Assembly: GCA_937876865.1 (NCBI GenBank)
Contig: CALEFF010000086.1
Span: 1 to 37,767, forward strand
Direction: 5' to 3'
DNA length: 37,767 nt
DNA from: an uncultured Bacteroidales bacterium
Lineage (GTDB): Bacteria; Bacteroidota; Bacteroidia; Bacteroidales; P3
Of the stretch, positions 7,053 to 14,408 are shown piece after piece. The position numbers were made by a program, and so were the translations under genes. Numbering within the stretch: position 1 is the first letter of the stretch; each line of letters opens with the position of its first letter. A model generated the notes under the pieces. It made no database searches. It was not told where the DNA came from and saw nothing but the letters and a program-made list of their open reading frames with translations.

Positions 7053-8927
7053 ATGGCAGATAGCAATCAAATAAATAAAGGTAATTATACCGAAGACAAC
7101 ATTAAATCTCTTGAATGGAACGAGCATATTCGCTTGCGTCCGGGTATGTATATAGGTAAACTTGGCGATGGTGCTTCATCTGATGACGGGATTTATGTGT
7201 TATTGAAAGAGGTTATTGACAATTCTATTGATGAATTTGTTGCAGGACATGGAAATTGCATTGAAATAGACATAGATTTCCACTCAAAAAAGGTTAGAGT
7301 TAGAGACTACGGACGTGGAATCCCTTTGGAGAAAACGGTAGATTGCGTTTCAAAGATGAATACTGGTGCAAAGTATGACTCAGAGACTTTTCAAAAATCG
7401 GTAGGTATGAATGGAGTTGGTACAAAGGCTGTAAACGCACTTAGTACCTACTTTAAAATTTCTTCTGTTAGAGATGGAAAGATAAAATCTGCTGAATTTT
7501 CGGAAGGAAATCTTACTAACGAAGAAAAAATCAAAGACACAGAAGAAAAAAACGGTACTTGTGTTGAGTTTATTCCTGATAACGATCCAAAGATTTTTGG
7601 TAACTACAATTATTTAGATGAGTATGTTGAGAAGATGATTTGGAATTATGCCTACTTAAACAAGGGTTTATCTTTGATTTACAATGGCAAAAAGATTCAA
7701 TCTAAGAAAGGTCTTTTCGATTTGCTTAACAACAATTTGCAAGAAAACGAATCTCTCTACCCTATTATTCATCTTTCTGCCGGAAGTTTTGAATTTGCTT
7801 TCACTCATTCTGATAAGGTTTTCACAGAAGAGCATTATTCCTTTGTAAACGGACAACATACGACACAAGGTGGTACGCATCAATCTGCTTTTCGTGAGGC
7901 TTTGGTTAAGGTGTTAAAGGATTTTTTCAAGAAAGACTACGATCCTTCTGATATTCGTTCGGGACTTGTTGCCTCAATCAGCCTTAGAATTAACGAACCT
8001 GTGTTTGAATCGCAAACAAAGACCAAATTAGGTTCTACTAATATGATGCCTGATGGCTCAGGTCAAGCAGTTAGGACTTTTATTTTAGATGCAGTTAAAA
8101 GCACTCTTGATGATTATCTTCACATTAACTCAGATGTTGCAGAACTTCTTTTGCAAAAAATCATTCGCAACGAAAAAGAACGCAAAGGAATGCAAAATGT
8201 AAAAAAACTTGCGAAAGAGAGTGCAAAGAAAGTAAGTCTTACAAATAGAAAACTTAGAGATTGCAGAATACATTATAACAGTAAAGACCCAAGACGTTTA
8301 GAATCCACTCTATTTATCACTGAGGGAGATTCTGCATCGGGTTCTATCACAAAGAGTCGTGATGTAAACACACAAGCAGTTTTTTCTTTACGAGGAAAAC
8401 CTTTGAATACATACGGCGATAGCAAAGAGGTTGTCTATAAAAACGAAGAGTTTAATCTTTTACACAACGCTTTGAACATAGATGAAGATATGGATAATTT
8501 GCGATACAATAATATTGTAATTGCAACCGATGCCGATGTTGATGGAATGCACATAAGAATGTTGCTAATGACGTTCTTTTTGAAGTTTTTCCCCGACTTA
8601 GTAAAAGCAGGTCATATATACATATTGCAAACTCCTTTATTTAGAGTAAGAAATAAAAAAGAAACTCTTTATTGTTATAGCGAACAAGAAAGAGATGAAG
8701 CAATAGGAAAATTAAGAGGCGAAGTAGAAATCACACGTTTTAAAGGGCTTGGAGAAATCTCTCCTGATGAGTTTAGAAACTTTATAGGTAAAGACATAAA
8801 ACTTGACCCAATTCTTCTAAACAAAGAATCGGGAGTTAGTTCTATATTAGATTTCTTTATGGGAAAAAATACTCCTGAAAGACAAAACTATATTATAGAA
8901 AATCTACGTTATGAAGAAGTACAATAG
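7053..8927 (+). CDS. parE: DNA topoisomerase IV subunit B
   Basis: The 624-residue type IIA topoisomerase B subunit provides the ATPase that drives decatenation and relaxation with ParC. The GHKL ATPase motifs are EVIDNSIDEF, DYGRGIPLE and GMNGVGTKAVNALS; the TOPRIM motifs are EGDSASGS and DADVDGMHIR. Length and the compact C-terminus fit Bacteroidota ParE rather than GyrB. ATG 7053 (MADSNQ) is chosen because the upstream in-frame TTG at 7044 lies inside the promoter. ParC is not in the window. Instead, a secreted-protein gene follows after 22 bases and then an SDR gene, so parE heads the run that now also feeds recQ and the dprA-like gene. Confidence 0.93.
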   Translation: MADSNQINKGNYTEDNIKSLEWNEHIRLRPGMYIGKLGDGASSDDGIYVLLKEVIDNSIDEFVAGHGNCIEIDIDFHSKKVRVRDYGRGIPLEKTVDCVSKMNTGAKYDSETFQKSVGMNGVGTKAVNALSTYFKISSVRDGKIKSAEFSEGNLTNEEKIKDTEEKNGTCVEFIPDNDPKIFGNYNYLDEYVEKMIWNYAYLNKGLSLIYNGKKIQSKKGLFDLLNNNLQENESLYPIIHLSAGSFEFAFTHSDKVFTEEHYSFVNGQHTTQGGTHQSAFREALVKVLKDFFKKDYDPSDIRSGLVASISLRINEPVFESQTKTKLGSTNMMPDGSGQAVRTFILDAVKSTLDDYLHINSDVAELLLQKIIRNEKERKGMQNVKKLAKESAKKVSLTNRKLRDCRIHYNSKDPRRLESTLFITEGDSASGSITKSRDVNTQAVFSLRGKPLNTYGDSKEVVYKNEEFNLLHNALNIDEDMDNLRYNNIVIATDADVDGMHIRMLLMTFFLKFFPDLVKAGHIYILQTPLFRVRNKKETLYCYSEQERDEAIGKLRGEVEITRFKGLGEISPDEFRNFIGKDIKLDPILLNKESGVSSILDFFMGKNTPERQNYIIENLRYEEVQ

Positions 8928-8949
8928 TAATAAATTATTTTTTAGAAAT

Positions 8950-9618
8950 ATGAAAAAAACAGTTTTTTATCTTATTTTGGCTTTCATTTGCTTTGGACAA
9001 ACAGATATTTTTGCTCAAAACGATGAAGTAAAACCTTGGACCGATGTAGTAATTGATAATAGAGATCCTTCTCTTTGGACGTGGAACAAAAATAATTCTT
9101 CACGTTTTAGCATTAGAGGCGATTTTGACGGAGATGGATTTTCAGAAAACTTATACGAAACTGCAACTACTATTTTTTCTGATAACGATGAACTCACTCC
9201 TTTAAAACTTGACGGAGATTTAGGAGTGTATTTCTTGGTTAATGAAGGAGATTTAGACGGAGATGGTGGAGATGAAATTTCATTTATGAGTGTTTATCGT
9301 GATTTTTCAGACATTAACTATTTCAGAGTTTGGACCTACACAGGCAATAAATGGAAAGAACTATTTTGTGTACAAGTTCACGAATATGACTGCCCTAATT
9401 ACAAAGCCACAAAGCCAAACGAGATGTTTACTCATCAATGGAAAAGAAAAAATGGTTACAACTTAAACAAAATAGTATTGAAACTTCACGATGGAGTTGT
9501 AGATGTAATTGCTATACACCCTAACGAACGCTACGCAATTGAACACATAAAACTCGTAGGCAAGACTTTTTCAAAAAGAGAATGGGGAACAATAATTCAA
9601 CCTCGCAACGACTACTAA
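8950..9618 (+). CDS. secreted protein with two DxDGDG calcium-type loops
   Basis: The start at 8950 gives 222 residues beginning with a signal peptide (MKKTVFYLILAFICFGQTDIF, cleavage near AQ/NDE). An ATG at 8911 inside parE would bury the signal and was rejected. Two acidic loops, GDFDGDGFSE and GDLDGDGGDE, look like the calcium-binding loops of FG-GAP/VCBS or dockerin-like repeats, each followed by a beta-rich stretch (YFRVWTYTGNKWKELF). No enzyme motif or sorting domain was recognised. It lies between parE and the SDR gene with gaps of 22 and 7 bases, so it is co-transcribed with them. Confidence 0.8.
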   Translation: MKKTVFYLILAFICFGQTDIFAQNDEVKPWTDVVIDNRDPSLWTWNKNNSSRFSIRGDFDGDGFSENLYETATTIFSDNDELTPLKLDGDLGVYFLVNEGDLDGDGGDEISFMSVYRDFSDINYFRVWTYTGNKWKELFCVQVHEYDCPNYKATKPNEMFTHQWKRKNGYNLNKIVLKLHDGVVDVIAIHPNERYAIEHIKLVGKTFSKREWGTIIQPRNDY

Positions 9619-9625
9619 TCAAGCA

Positions 9626-10360
9626 ATGAAAAAAGTAATTGTTGTTGGAGCAAGTTCCGGCATTGGCGAGCAAGTAGTACACCTTCTTTTGAAAGATGGT
9701 TGCAGTGTAGGGATTGCCGCACGAAGAATAGAGAAATTAAAAGATATTCAAGATAAATACGGCGAAGAAAGAGTAAAAATCATTGATTTAGACGTTCAAA
9801 AACAAGACGCTACTTCTCGTTTAGAGACTTTAATCAATCTCTTAGGAGGAATGGATTTGTATTTTCACGCCTCAGGCATAGGAAATCAAAACATAGACTT
9901 AGTTCCCGAAATAGAAATTGAAACCTCAAAAACAAATTGTGAAGGATTCATTCGTTTAGTTACCTTTGCATTTAATTGGTTCTGCAAAAACAAACAAAAA
10001 GGACATATTGCAGTAATTTCTTCCATTGCAGGAACAAAAGGGCTTGGCGTTGCACCTGCCTATTCTGCAACAAAAGCAATGCAAAACACCTACATACAAT
10101 CGCTTTGCCAACTCTCAAAAATCAAAAAAGCCAATATTTCATTCACAGACATACGTCCAGGATTTGTTGCGACCGATTTACTAAATTCAAGCAAACACTA
10201 TCCTATGTTAATGAAAAAAGAAAAAGTAGCAAAAATAATAATCAAAGCCCTAAAACGCAAAAAACGAATAGCAATCATAGATTGGAAATTCCACCTATTA
10301 GTAATACTTTGGCGAATGATACCCTCTTGCATCTGGGAAAGAATAAGCGTAAAAAATTAG
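9626..10360 (+). CDS. short-chain dehydrogenase/reductase
   Basis: A 244-residue classical SDR. The NAD(P)-binding motif GASSGIG is at residues 8-14, AARR at the end of strand 2 suggests NADP(H), the catalytic Ser lies in ISSIAG (131-136) and Tyr/Lys in YSATK (146-150). The usual NNAG is replaced by HASG. The C-terminal third is basic and hydrophobic (FHLLVILWRMIPSCIW) and may contact the membrane, as in SDRs that act on lipids. The substrate cannot be read from the sequence. Its stop codon TAG (10358-10360) lies inside the left copy of the 26-bp direct repeat that bounds the recQ-dprA insert, and its own terminator appears to have been split by that insert. Confidence 0.88.
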   Translation: MKKVIVVGASSGIGEQVVHLLLKDGCSVGIAARRIEKLKDIQDKYGEERVKIIDLDVQKQDATSRLETLINLLGGMDLYFHASGIGNQNIDLVPEIEIETSKTNCEGFIRLVTFAFNWFCKNKQKGHIAVISSIAGTKGLGVAPAYSATKAMQNTYIQSLCQLSKIKKANISFTDIRPGFVATDLLNSSKHYPMLMKKEKVAKIIIKALKRKKRIAIIDWKFHLLVILWRMIPSCIWERISVKN

Positions 10361-10375
10361 CAATAAAAAAACGCC
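10350..10375 (+). repeat. left copy of the 26-bp direct repeat bounding the recQ-dprA insert
   Basis: This 26-base stretch, covering the SDR stop codon and ending in seven A bases and CGCC, recurs without mismatch at 13555-13580. Identity stops sharply at both ends (G before against T, T after against G). It is one base from the recQ ATG. Confidence 0.93.
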
Positions 10376-10376
10376 T

Positions 10377-12446
10377 ATGAATAAACAAGAACTAATAGAA
10401 TTATCAAACAACAGATATGAAGCAGAGAAAATATTAAAACAATCGTTTGGATTTGACAACTTTTACGATGAACAATGGCGAGCAATTCAACGTTTACTTC
10501 GAGGTGAGCGTATATTACTAATTGAAAGGACTGGTTTTGGAAAATCTCTCTGCTATCAATTTCCTGCAATCCTGTTTGACGGCTTAACTATTATATTTTC
10601 CCCTCTCGTTGCCTTGATGAGAGATCAAGTAAAATCTTTAAACCAGAAAGGAATCAATGCGAGATGTATAAATTACGAACAATCAAAAGAAGAAAATGAA
10701 GAGGCTATAAAATTAGCTCTGACTGGTAAATTAAAAATTTTGTATATTGCTCCTGAACGTCAAGAAAATACAGAATGGTTAGAGTCTGTTAGAGAAATGA
10801 AATTATCAATGGTTGTTATAGATGAAGCACATACAATTTCCGTTTGGGGACATGATTTTAGACCTGCATTTAAACGTATTATCAATCTTGTAAAATTATT
10901 ACCAATTGACACTCCTGTCTTAGCAACTACTGCAACCGCTACACTTAGAACACAAAAAGATATTGAAACTCAAATGGGCACAGGTGTTAAAACAATAAGA
11001 GGCAATCTTTTAAGAGAAAATTTCAAACTCTATGTAATAGAAACTAATTCCGAAGACGAAAAACTAATTTGGATTGCTAAATATGTAAATAAATTATCGG
11101 GTACTGGGTTAATTTATACAGGCACAAGAGTTGATGCAGAAGTATATTCAAGATGGTTAGAATTTGTTGGAGTAAATGCAATTGGCTATCACGCAGGATT
11201 GGACTCTGATTCAAGAAAAGAAATCGAAAAAGGCTTAATGGATAATAAATATAAATGTATCGTTTCTACTAATGCCTTGGGAATGGGCATAGATAAATCG
11301 GACATTCGCTTTATTATCCATACACAAATCCCACAATCACCAATACATTATTACCAAGAAATAGGAAGAGCTGGACGAGATGGTTTAACATCTCACTTAA
11401 TTCTATTTTTTAATTCGCAATTAGATTCAAATAATGATTACATTGATAGTGAATTACCAAAAGCTTTTATAGAAACCGCTAAACCTAATATAGAAACCTA
11501 CCAAAAAGTTATTGATATTCTAAAAGAAGAAATGTTAAGAGAAAATGATATTTTAAGAAAAGCAAATATCAAGCAACAAATTTTTAGAGTAATAAAAGCA
11601 GATTTAATAGAACAAGGCATTATTAAAGAAATGCAATTAGGACGTTCTAAGTATTATATGTATCAACCTAATGCTCCCGAACTTGACACAACAAAATTTG
11701 AAGAATTAAAACAGTTTAAATTAGATGAATTTAATTCAATGATTGATTATGTATTTACAAAACAAGCTCGAATGAAGTTTTTGTGTAATTATTTAGGCGA
11801 TACGTTTTCCGATAACATTAAATCGGGTTGCGATAATACAAGCGAAAAAAAATTAACACCAATTGAAGATTATCAACTGAGAGAAAAACTAAAAGAATTT
11901 CACGAAACATATTTTCCAACAATTAAATGCGTACAGAGATATAATAATATTATAGACGGAGTTGCTGCTTCCTATTATGGTGTTTCAAATGTTGGAGCCA
12001 CAATACATAGATGCAAATATGAAAATGGAGGAGATTTTCCAGACTTTCTTGTAAAACAGACTTTGAAAGCATACAGAAAAAAATTTGGCAACAAACATAT
12101 TGATTTTGTCATGTTTGTTCCACCTTCTATTTCTGGAACTTTGGTTGAAAATTTCGCAAAGAAAATCGCACAAATCTTAGACATTCCATTCTCATACGCA
12201 GTAGAAAAAACAAAAGAGACTGAAGCTCAAAAAAGATTTCGCAACTCATACCTAAAACGAGATAATGTGAAAGATTCTTTCAGTATAAATAATACAGATG
12301 TAACAGACAAAACAATTCTATTGATTGATGACATATACGATAGTGGTGCAACACTAAGGGAAATTGGCAAAATATTGACAAAAGCTGGTGCATTAGAAAT
12401 TGTGCCACTTGTTATTGCAAAAACTGTTGGACGTGATAATGATTAA
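10377..12446 (+). CDS. RecQ-like helicase fused to a C-terminal phosphoribosyltransferase domain
   Basis: The product has 689 residues. The N-terminal half is a superfamily 2 RecQ helicase core: motif I TGFGKS (52-57; RecQ proteins usually have TGGGKS), motif II DEAH (149-152) followed by TISVWGHDFRPAF, motif III ATTATAT, and motif VI QEIGRAGRDG (327-336). The following zinc-binding subdomain appears lost: around CNYLGD (C470) and GCDN (C485) only two of the four usual Cys remain. The C-terminal part ends in a type I phosphoribosyltransferase fold with the PRPP-binding loop ILLIDDIYDSGATL (647-660), as in ComF-like proteins. Known RecQ helicases unwind 3'-tailed DNA; the role of the PRTase domain is not known. 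The gene is followed after 10 bases by the dprA-like gene, and both lie within the direct repeats. A general repair helicase is the alternative, but fusion, partner and insertion point to a specialised, perhaps defensive, role. Confidence 0.88.
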   Translation: MNKQELIELSNNRYEAEKILKQSFGFDNFYDEQWRAIQRLLRGERILLIERTGFGKSLCYQFPAILFDGLTIIFSPLVALMRDQVKSLNQKGINARCINYEQSKEENEEAIKLALTGKLKILYIAPERQENTEWLESVREMKLSMVVIDEAHTISVWGHDFRPAFKRIINLVKLLPIDTPVLATTATATLRTQKDIETQMGTGVKTIRGNLLRENFKLYVIETNSEDEKLIWIAKYVNKLSGTGLIYTGTRVDAEVYSRWLEFVGVNAIGYHAGLDSDSRKEIEKGLMDNKYKCIVSTNALGMGIDKSDIRFIIHTQIPQSPIHYYQEIGRAGRDGLTSHLILFFNSQLDSNNDYIDSELPKAFIETAKPNIETYQKVIDILKEEMLRENDILRKANIKQQIFRVIKADLIEQGIIKEMQLGRSKYYMYQPNAPELDTTKFEELKQFKLDEFNSMIDYVFTKQARMKFLCNYLGDTFSDNIKSGCDNTSEKKLTPIEDYQLREKLKEFHETYFPTIKCVQRYNNIIDGVAASYYGVSNVGATIHRCKYENGGDFPDFLVKQTLKAYRKKFGNKHIDFVMFVPPSISGTLVENFAKKIAQILDIPFSYAVEKTKETEAQKRFRNSYLKRDNVKDSFSINNTDVTDKTILLIDDIYDSGATLREIGKILTKAGALEIVPLVIAKTVGRDND

Positions 12447-12456
12447 AACCTATAAT

Positions 12457-13557
12457 ATGAAACAAGAATATACATATTGGCTTGCATTAGCAAACGCAGA
12501 AAATATTTACACAAGACGTAAGAATGAAATCTTAGCAAAGATTCATGAAGACAATTCTTCTCTTGCTCATTTTTTTACAGAAGAAAATAATTGGAAAAGT
12601 AGTTTTGATTTATCACAAGATGAAATCCAAAGTCTATTACAAGAAAAAGAAAAACTTAATAATTATTCTTTTATCGTAGAAGACCTATTAGAACAAGGTT
12701 ATCAAATAATACCTATTTTTTCATCTGATTATCCTAAAACACTTAAAAAAAATTTAAAATTCTCTTCACCAATTCTTCTTTACGCTTATGGAAATATAGA
12801 ATTATTAAACAAAGAAAGTGTTGCAATAGTAGGCTCAAGAAATGCTAATGACACATCTCTTAATTTTACTGATAATATTGCTTCTTTATCTGTTTCAGAT
12901 GGATTAGTCATTGTTAGTGGCTATGCAAAAGGTGTTGATAGACAAGCGTTAGATTCTGCTATCCGAAATGGAGGTTCAAGTATTATTGTTCTTCCGCAAG
13001 GAATTACAACATTTGGCTCAGGATATAAAACTTTATACAAAGAAATTGCTTCTGGACGTGTATTAGTTATTAGTACTTTCAGACCAAATGCTGGTTGGGA
13101 TAAAGGGTTAGCTATGGCAAGAAACCAATATATATATGGACTTGCTGAAAAAATATTTGTAGCCGAATCAGATAGTAAAGGAGGAACATATTCTGGCGTT
13201 CAAGATGGTTTGAAAAAAAACAGAATCATTTATGTTAGAAAACCAAACTCTAATGAAAAAAATGCTAATGACTTATTGATCTCAATGGGAGCAAAACCTG
13301 TTGATATAAATGGCAAGACTATAATTGAAAGTAATAATTTACAAGAATCAATATCAATAGAAATTCAAATAGATGAGTTATTACTGAAAGGAGAATACAC
13401 AACAAAAAAACTTGCAGAAATACTTTTAAAAGACGATACAAAAAAATCACAATCAGAAATTAGAAAAATTCTAAACAAAAAAGGAATCCAGCCAACAAAT
13501 CCTGGAAAATCACCATTGAAATACACTAAAATGTTATCAACTCTAACATTATTTTAA
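12457..13557 (+). CDS. divergent DprA/SLOG-type Rossmann protein
   Basis: Start 12457 gives 366 residues; an ATG at 12439 that overlaps the recQ end is possible. Residues 122-260 are a DprA-type Rossmann fold: VAIVGSRNA (122-130), SGYAKGVD (154-161, DprA has SGLARGID), IIVLPQGI, ARNQYIYGLA (221-230, DprA has RNRIISGLS) and KGGTYSGVQDGL (241-252, where DprA has SGSLIT). The N-terminal 100 residues resemble the helical region before the fold, and the C-terminal 60 (LAEILLKDDTKKSQSEIRKILNKKG) look like a winged helix. DprA loads RecA on incoming single-stranded DNA during transformation; this copy is divergent, and a housekeeping dprA would usually sit elsewhere. Its pairing with a RecQ-PRTase suggests a nucleic-acid or nucleotide sensing pair. 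The TAA stop is made of the first bases of the right direct repeat. Confidence 0.8.
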   Translation: MKQEYTYWLALANAENIYTRRKNEILAKIHEDNSSLAHFFTEENNWKSSFDLSQDEIQSLLQEKEKLNNYSFIVEDLLEQGYQIIPIFSSDYPKTLKKNLKFSSPILLYAYGNIELLNKESVAIVGSRNANDTSLNFTDNIASLSVSDGLVIVSGYAKGVDRQALDSAIRNGGSSIIVLPQGITTFGSGYKTLYKEIASGRVLVISTFRPNAGWDKGLAMARNQYIYGLAEKIFVAESDSKGGTYSGVQDGLKKNRIIYVRKPNSNEKNANDLLISMGAKPVDINGKTIIESNNLQESISIEIQIDELLLKGEYTTKKLAEILLKDDTKKSQSEIRKILNKKGIQPTNPGKSPLKYTKMLSTLTLF

Positions 13558-13580
13558 AAAATTAGCAATAAAAAAACGCC
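13555..13580 (+). repeat. right copy of the 26-bp direct repeat
   Basis: Perfect match to 10350-10375. Its first three bases are the dprA-like stop codon and its last eight form part of the left arm of the terminator at 13573-13602, which remains intact here but is lost at the left copy. Confidence 0.93.
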
Positions 13581-13602
13581 GTAAATCAAGTTACGGCGTT
13601 TT
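13573..13602. terminator. bidirectional terminator between the dprA-like gene and lpxA
   Basis: A 12-bp perfect stem (13573-13584 with 13591-13602, core ACGCCGTAA/TTACGGCGT) with a six-base loop, A-rich before and T-rich after, sits between two convergent genes and can serve both strands. Confidence 0.9.
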
Positions 13603-13620
13603 GTGTGTTTAATATTATAT

Positions 13621-14403
13621 TTATCTAACCGAAGTAAAGCCTTTCATAAGTCCTCTTTCTGCTTTTTCCATAAAGGATATTATTTCATCTCCTTCTTTGG
13701 TTTGAGGTAATTGTTTGATTTCTGCTAAGGCATTAGTGTATGTCAATCCTTTTTGGAAAACTACTCGATAAATATTTTGAATATTGTTTATCGTTTCAGT
13801 AGAATATCCTCTTCTTGATAAACCTACTGAATTTACTCCGCAGTATGAAACAGGGAATTTACCACCTTTTACGTATGGAGGAATGTCTTTATCTACTAAA
13901 CTACCTCCCATTAAAATTACGTGCTTGCCTATGCGACAAAATTGATGAATTGCACTTTGTCCGCCTATGATTGCGTAATCATCTACTTCAACATGACCTG
14001 CAAGAGTTGCAGAATTTGCTAAGATACAATTGTCTCCTATTATGCAATCGTGAGCAACGTGAGCGTAAGCCATTATAAGATTATTGTTTCCAATTACTGT
14101 GCGTTTAGAAGCATTCGTTCCTCGATTGATTGTAACGAATTCTCTTATTATGTTGTTATCCCCTATTTCGGCTGTTGTGTATTCTCCTGCAAATTTCAAA
14201 TCCTGAGGAATTGCTGCTATGCTTGCCGAAGGAAATATTTGACAATTTTTACCTATTCTCGCTCCTGGGAAAATTGTAACGTGAGAACCAATCCAACAAT
14301 CATCGCCTATTTCTACATCATCGTAAATAACAGCGAAAGGTTCTATTCTTACATTCTTCCCTATTTTTGCATTAGGATGAACATAATACATTTGATTGTT
14401 CAT
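13621..14403 (-). CDS. lpxA: UDP-N-acetylglucosamine acyltransferase
   Basis: The 260-residue enzyme transfers a 3-hydroxyacyl chain from ACP to UDP-GlcNAc, the first step of lipid A synthesis, in the cytoplasm. The N-terminal two thirds are left-handed beta-helix hexapeptides (VHPNAKIGKNVRIEPFAVI, IGDDCWIGSHVTI), with AHVAHDCIIG carrying the catalytic His region; the helical C-terminus (RRGYSTETINNIQNIYRVVF) is typical. Start codons at residues 1 and 5 are both possible. The ATG lies five bases after lpxC/fabZ, so the two are one operon. The lpxD gene often found nearby is not in this window. Confidence 0.95.
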   Translation of the reverse strand: MNNQMYYVHPNAKIGKNVRIEPFAVIYDDVEIGDDCWIGSHVTIFPGARIGKNCQIFPSASIAAIPQDLKFAGEYTTAEIGDNNIIREFVTINRGTNASKRTVIGNNNLIMAYAHVAHDCIIGDNCILANSATLAGHVEVDDYAIIGGQSAIHQFCRIGKHVILMGGSLVDKDIPPYVKGGKFPVSYCGVNSVGLSRRGYSTETINNIQNIYRVVFQKGLTYTNALAEIKQLPQTKEGDEIISFMEKAERGLMKGFTSVR

Positions 14404-14408
14404 TTTCT

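Larger units (their letters stand above)
10350..13580 (+). mobile_element. putative inserted two-gene module (RecQ-PRTase + DprA-like)
   Basis: The unit between the repeats is 3,179 bp (10376-13554) and holds two genes with almost no other DNA: recQ starts at the second base of the insert, and the last coding base of the dprA-like gene is the final base of the insert, its TAA being supplied by the right repeat. Removing one repeat and the insert would restore an SDR gene followed by an intact terminator (13573-13602). This indicates insertion or site-specific integration in the left arm of that terminator. No integrase, transposase or terminal inverted repeat is present, so movement in trans or a one-time recombination event must be assumed. 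The insert has no room for its own promoter before recQ and should be read from the parE-SDR transcript. Confidence 0.6.

Noticed and set aside
8911..8913. ATG within parE as start of the calcium-loop protein
   Set aside because: It would place 13 residues before an otherwise perfect signal peptide; ATG 8950 is preferred.
7053..8927. gyrB
   Set aside because: Length of 624 residues and the compact C-terminus fit ParE of Bacteroidota better than GyrB.
9976..10380. 134-codon gene overlapping the SDR gene
   Set aside because: A shifted frame within the SDR coding sequence, with Lys/Thr/Cys-rich meaningless content.
10350..13580. Transposon with target-site duplication
   Set aside because: A 26-bp duplication is too long for common transposases, and no transposase or terminal inverted repeats were found; an att-like core or homologous insertion fits better.
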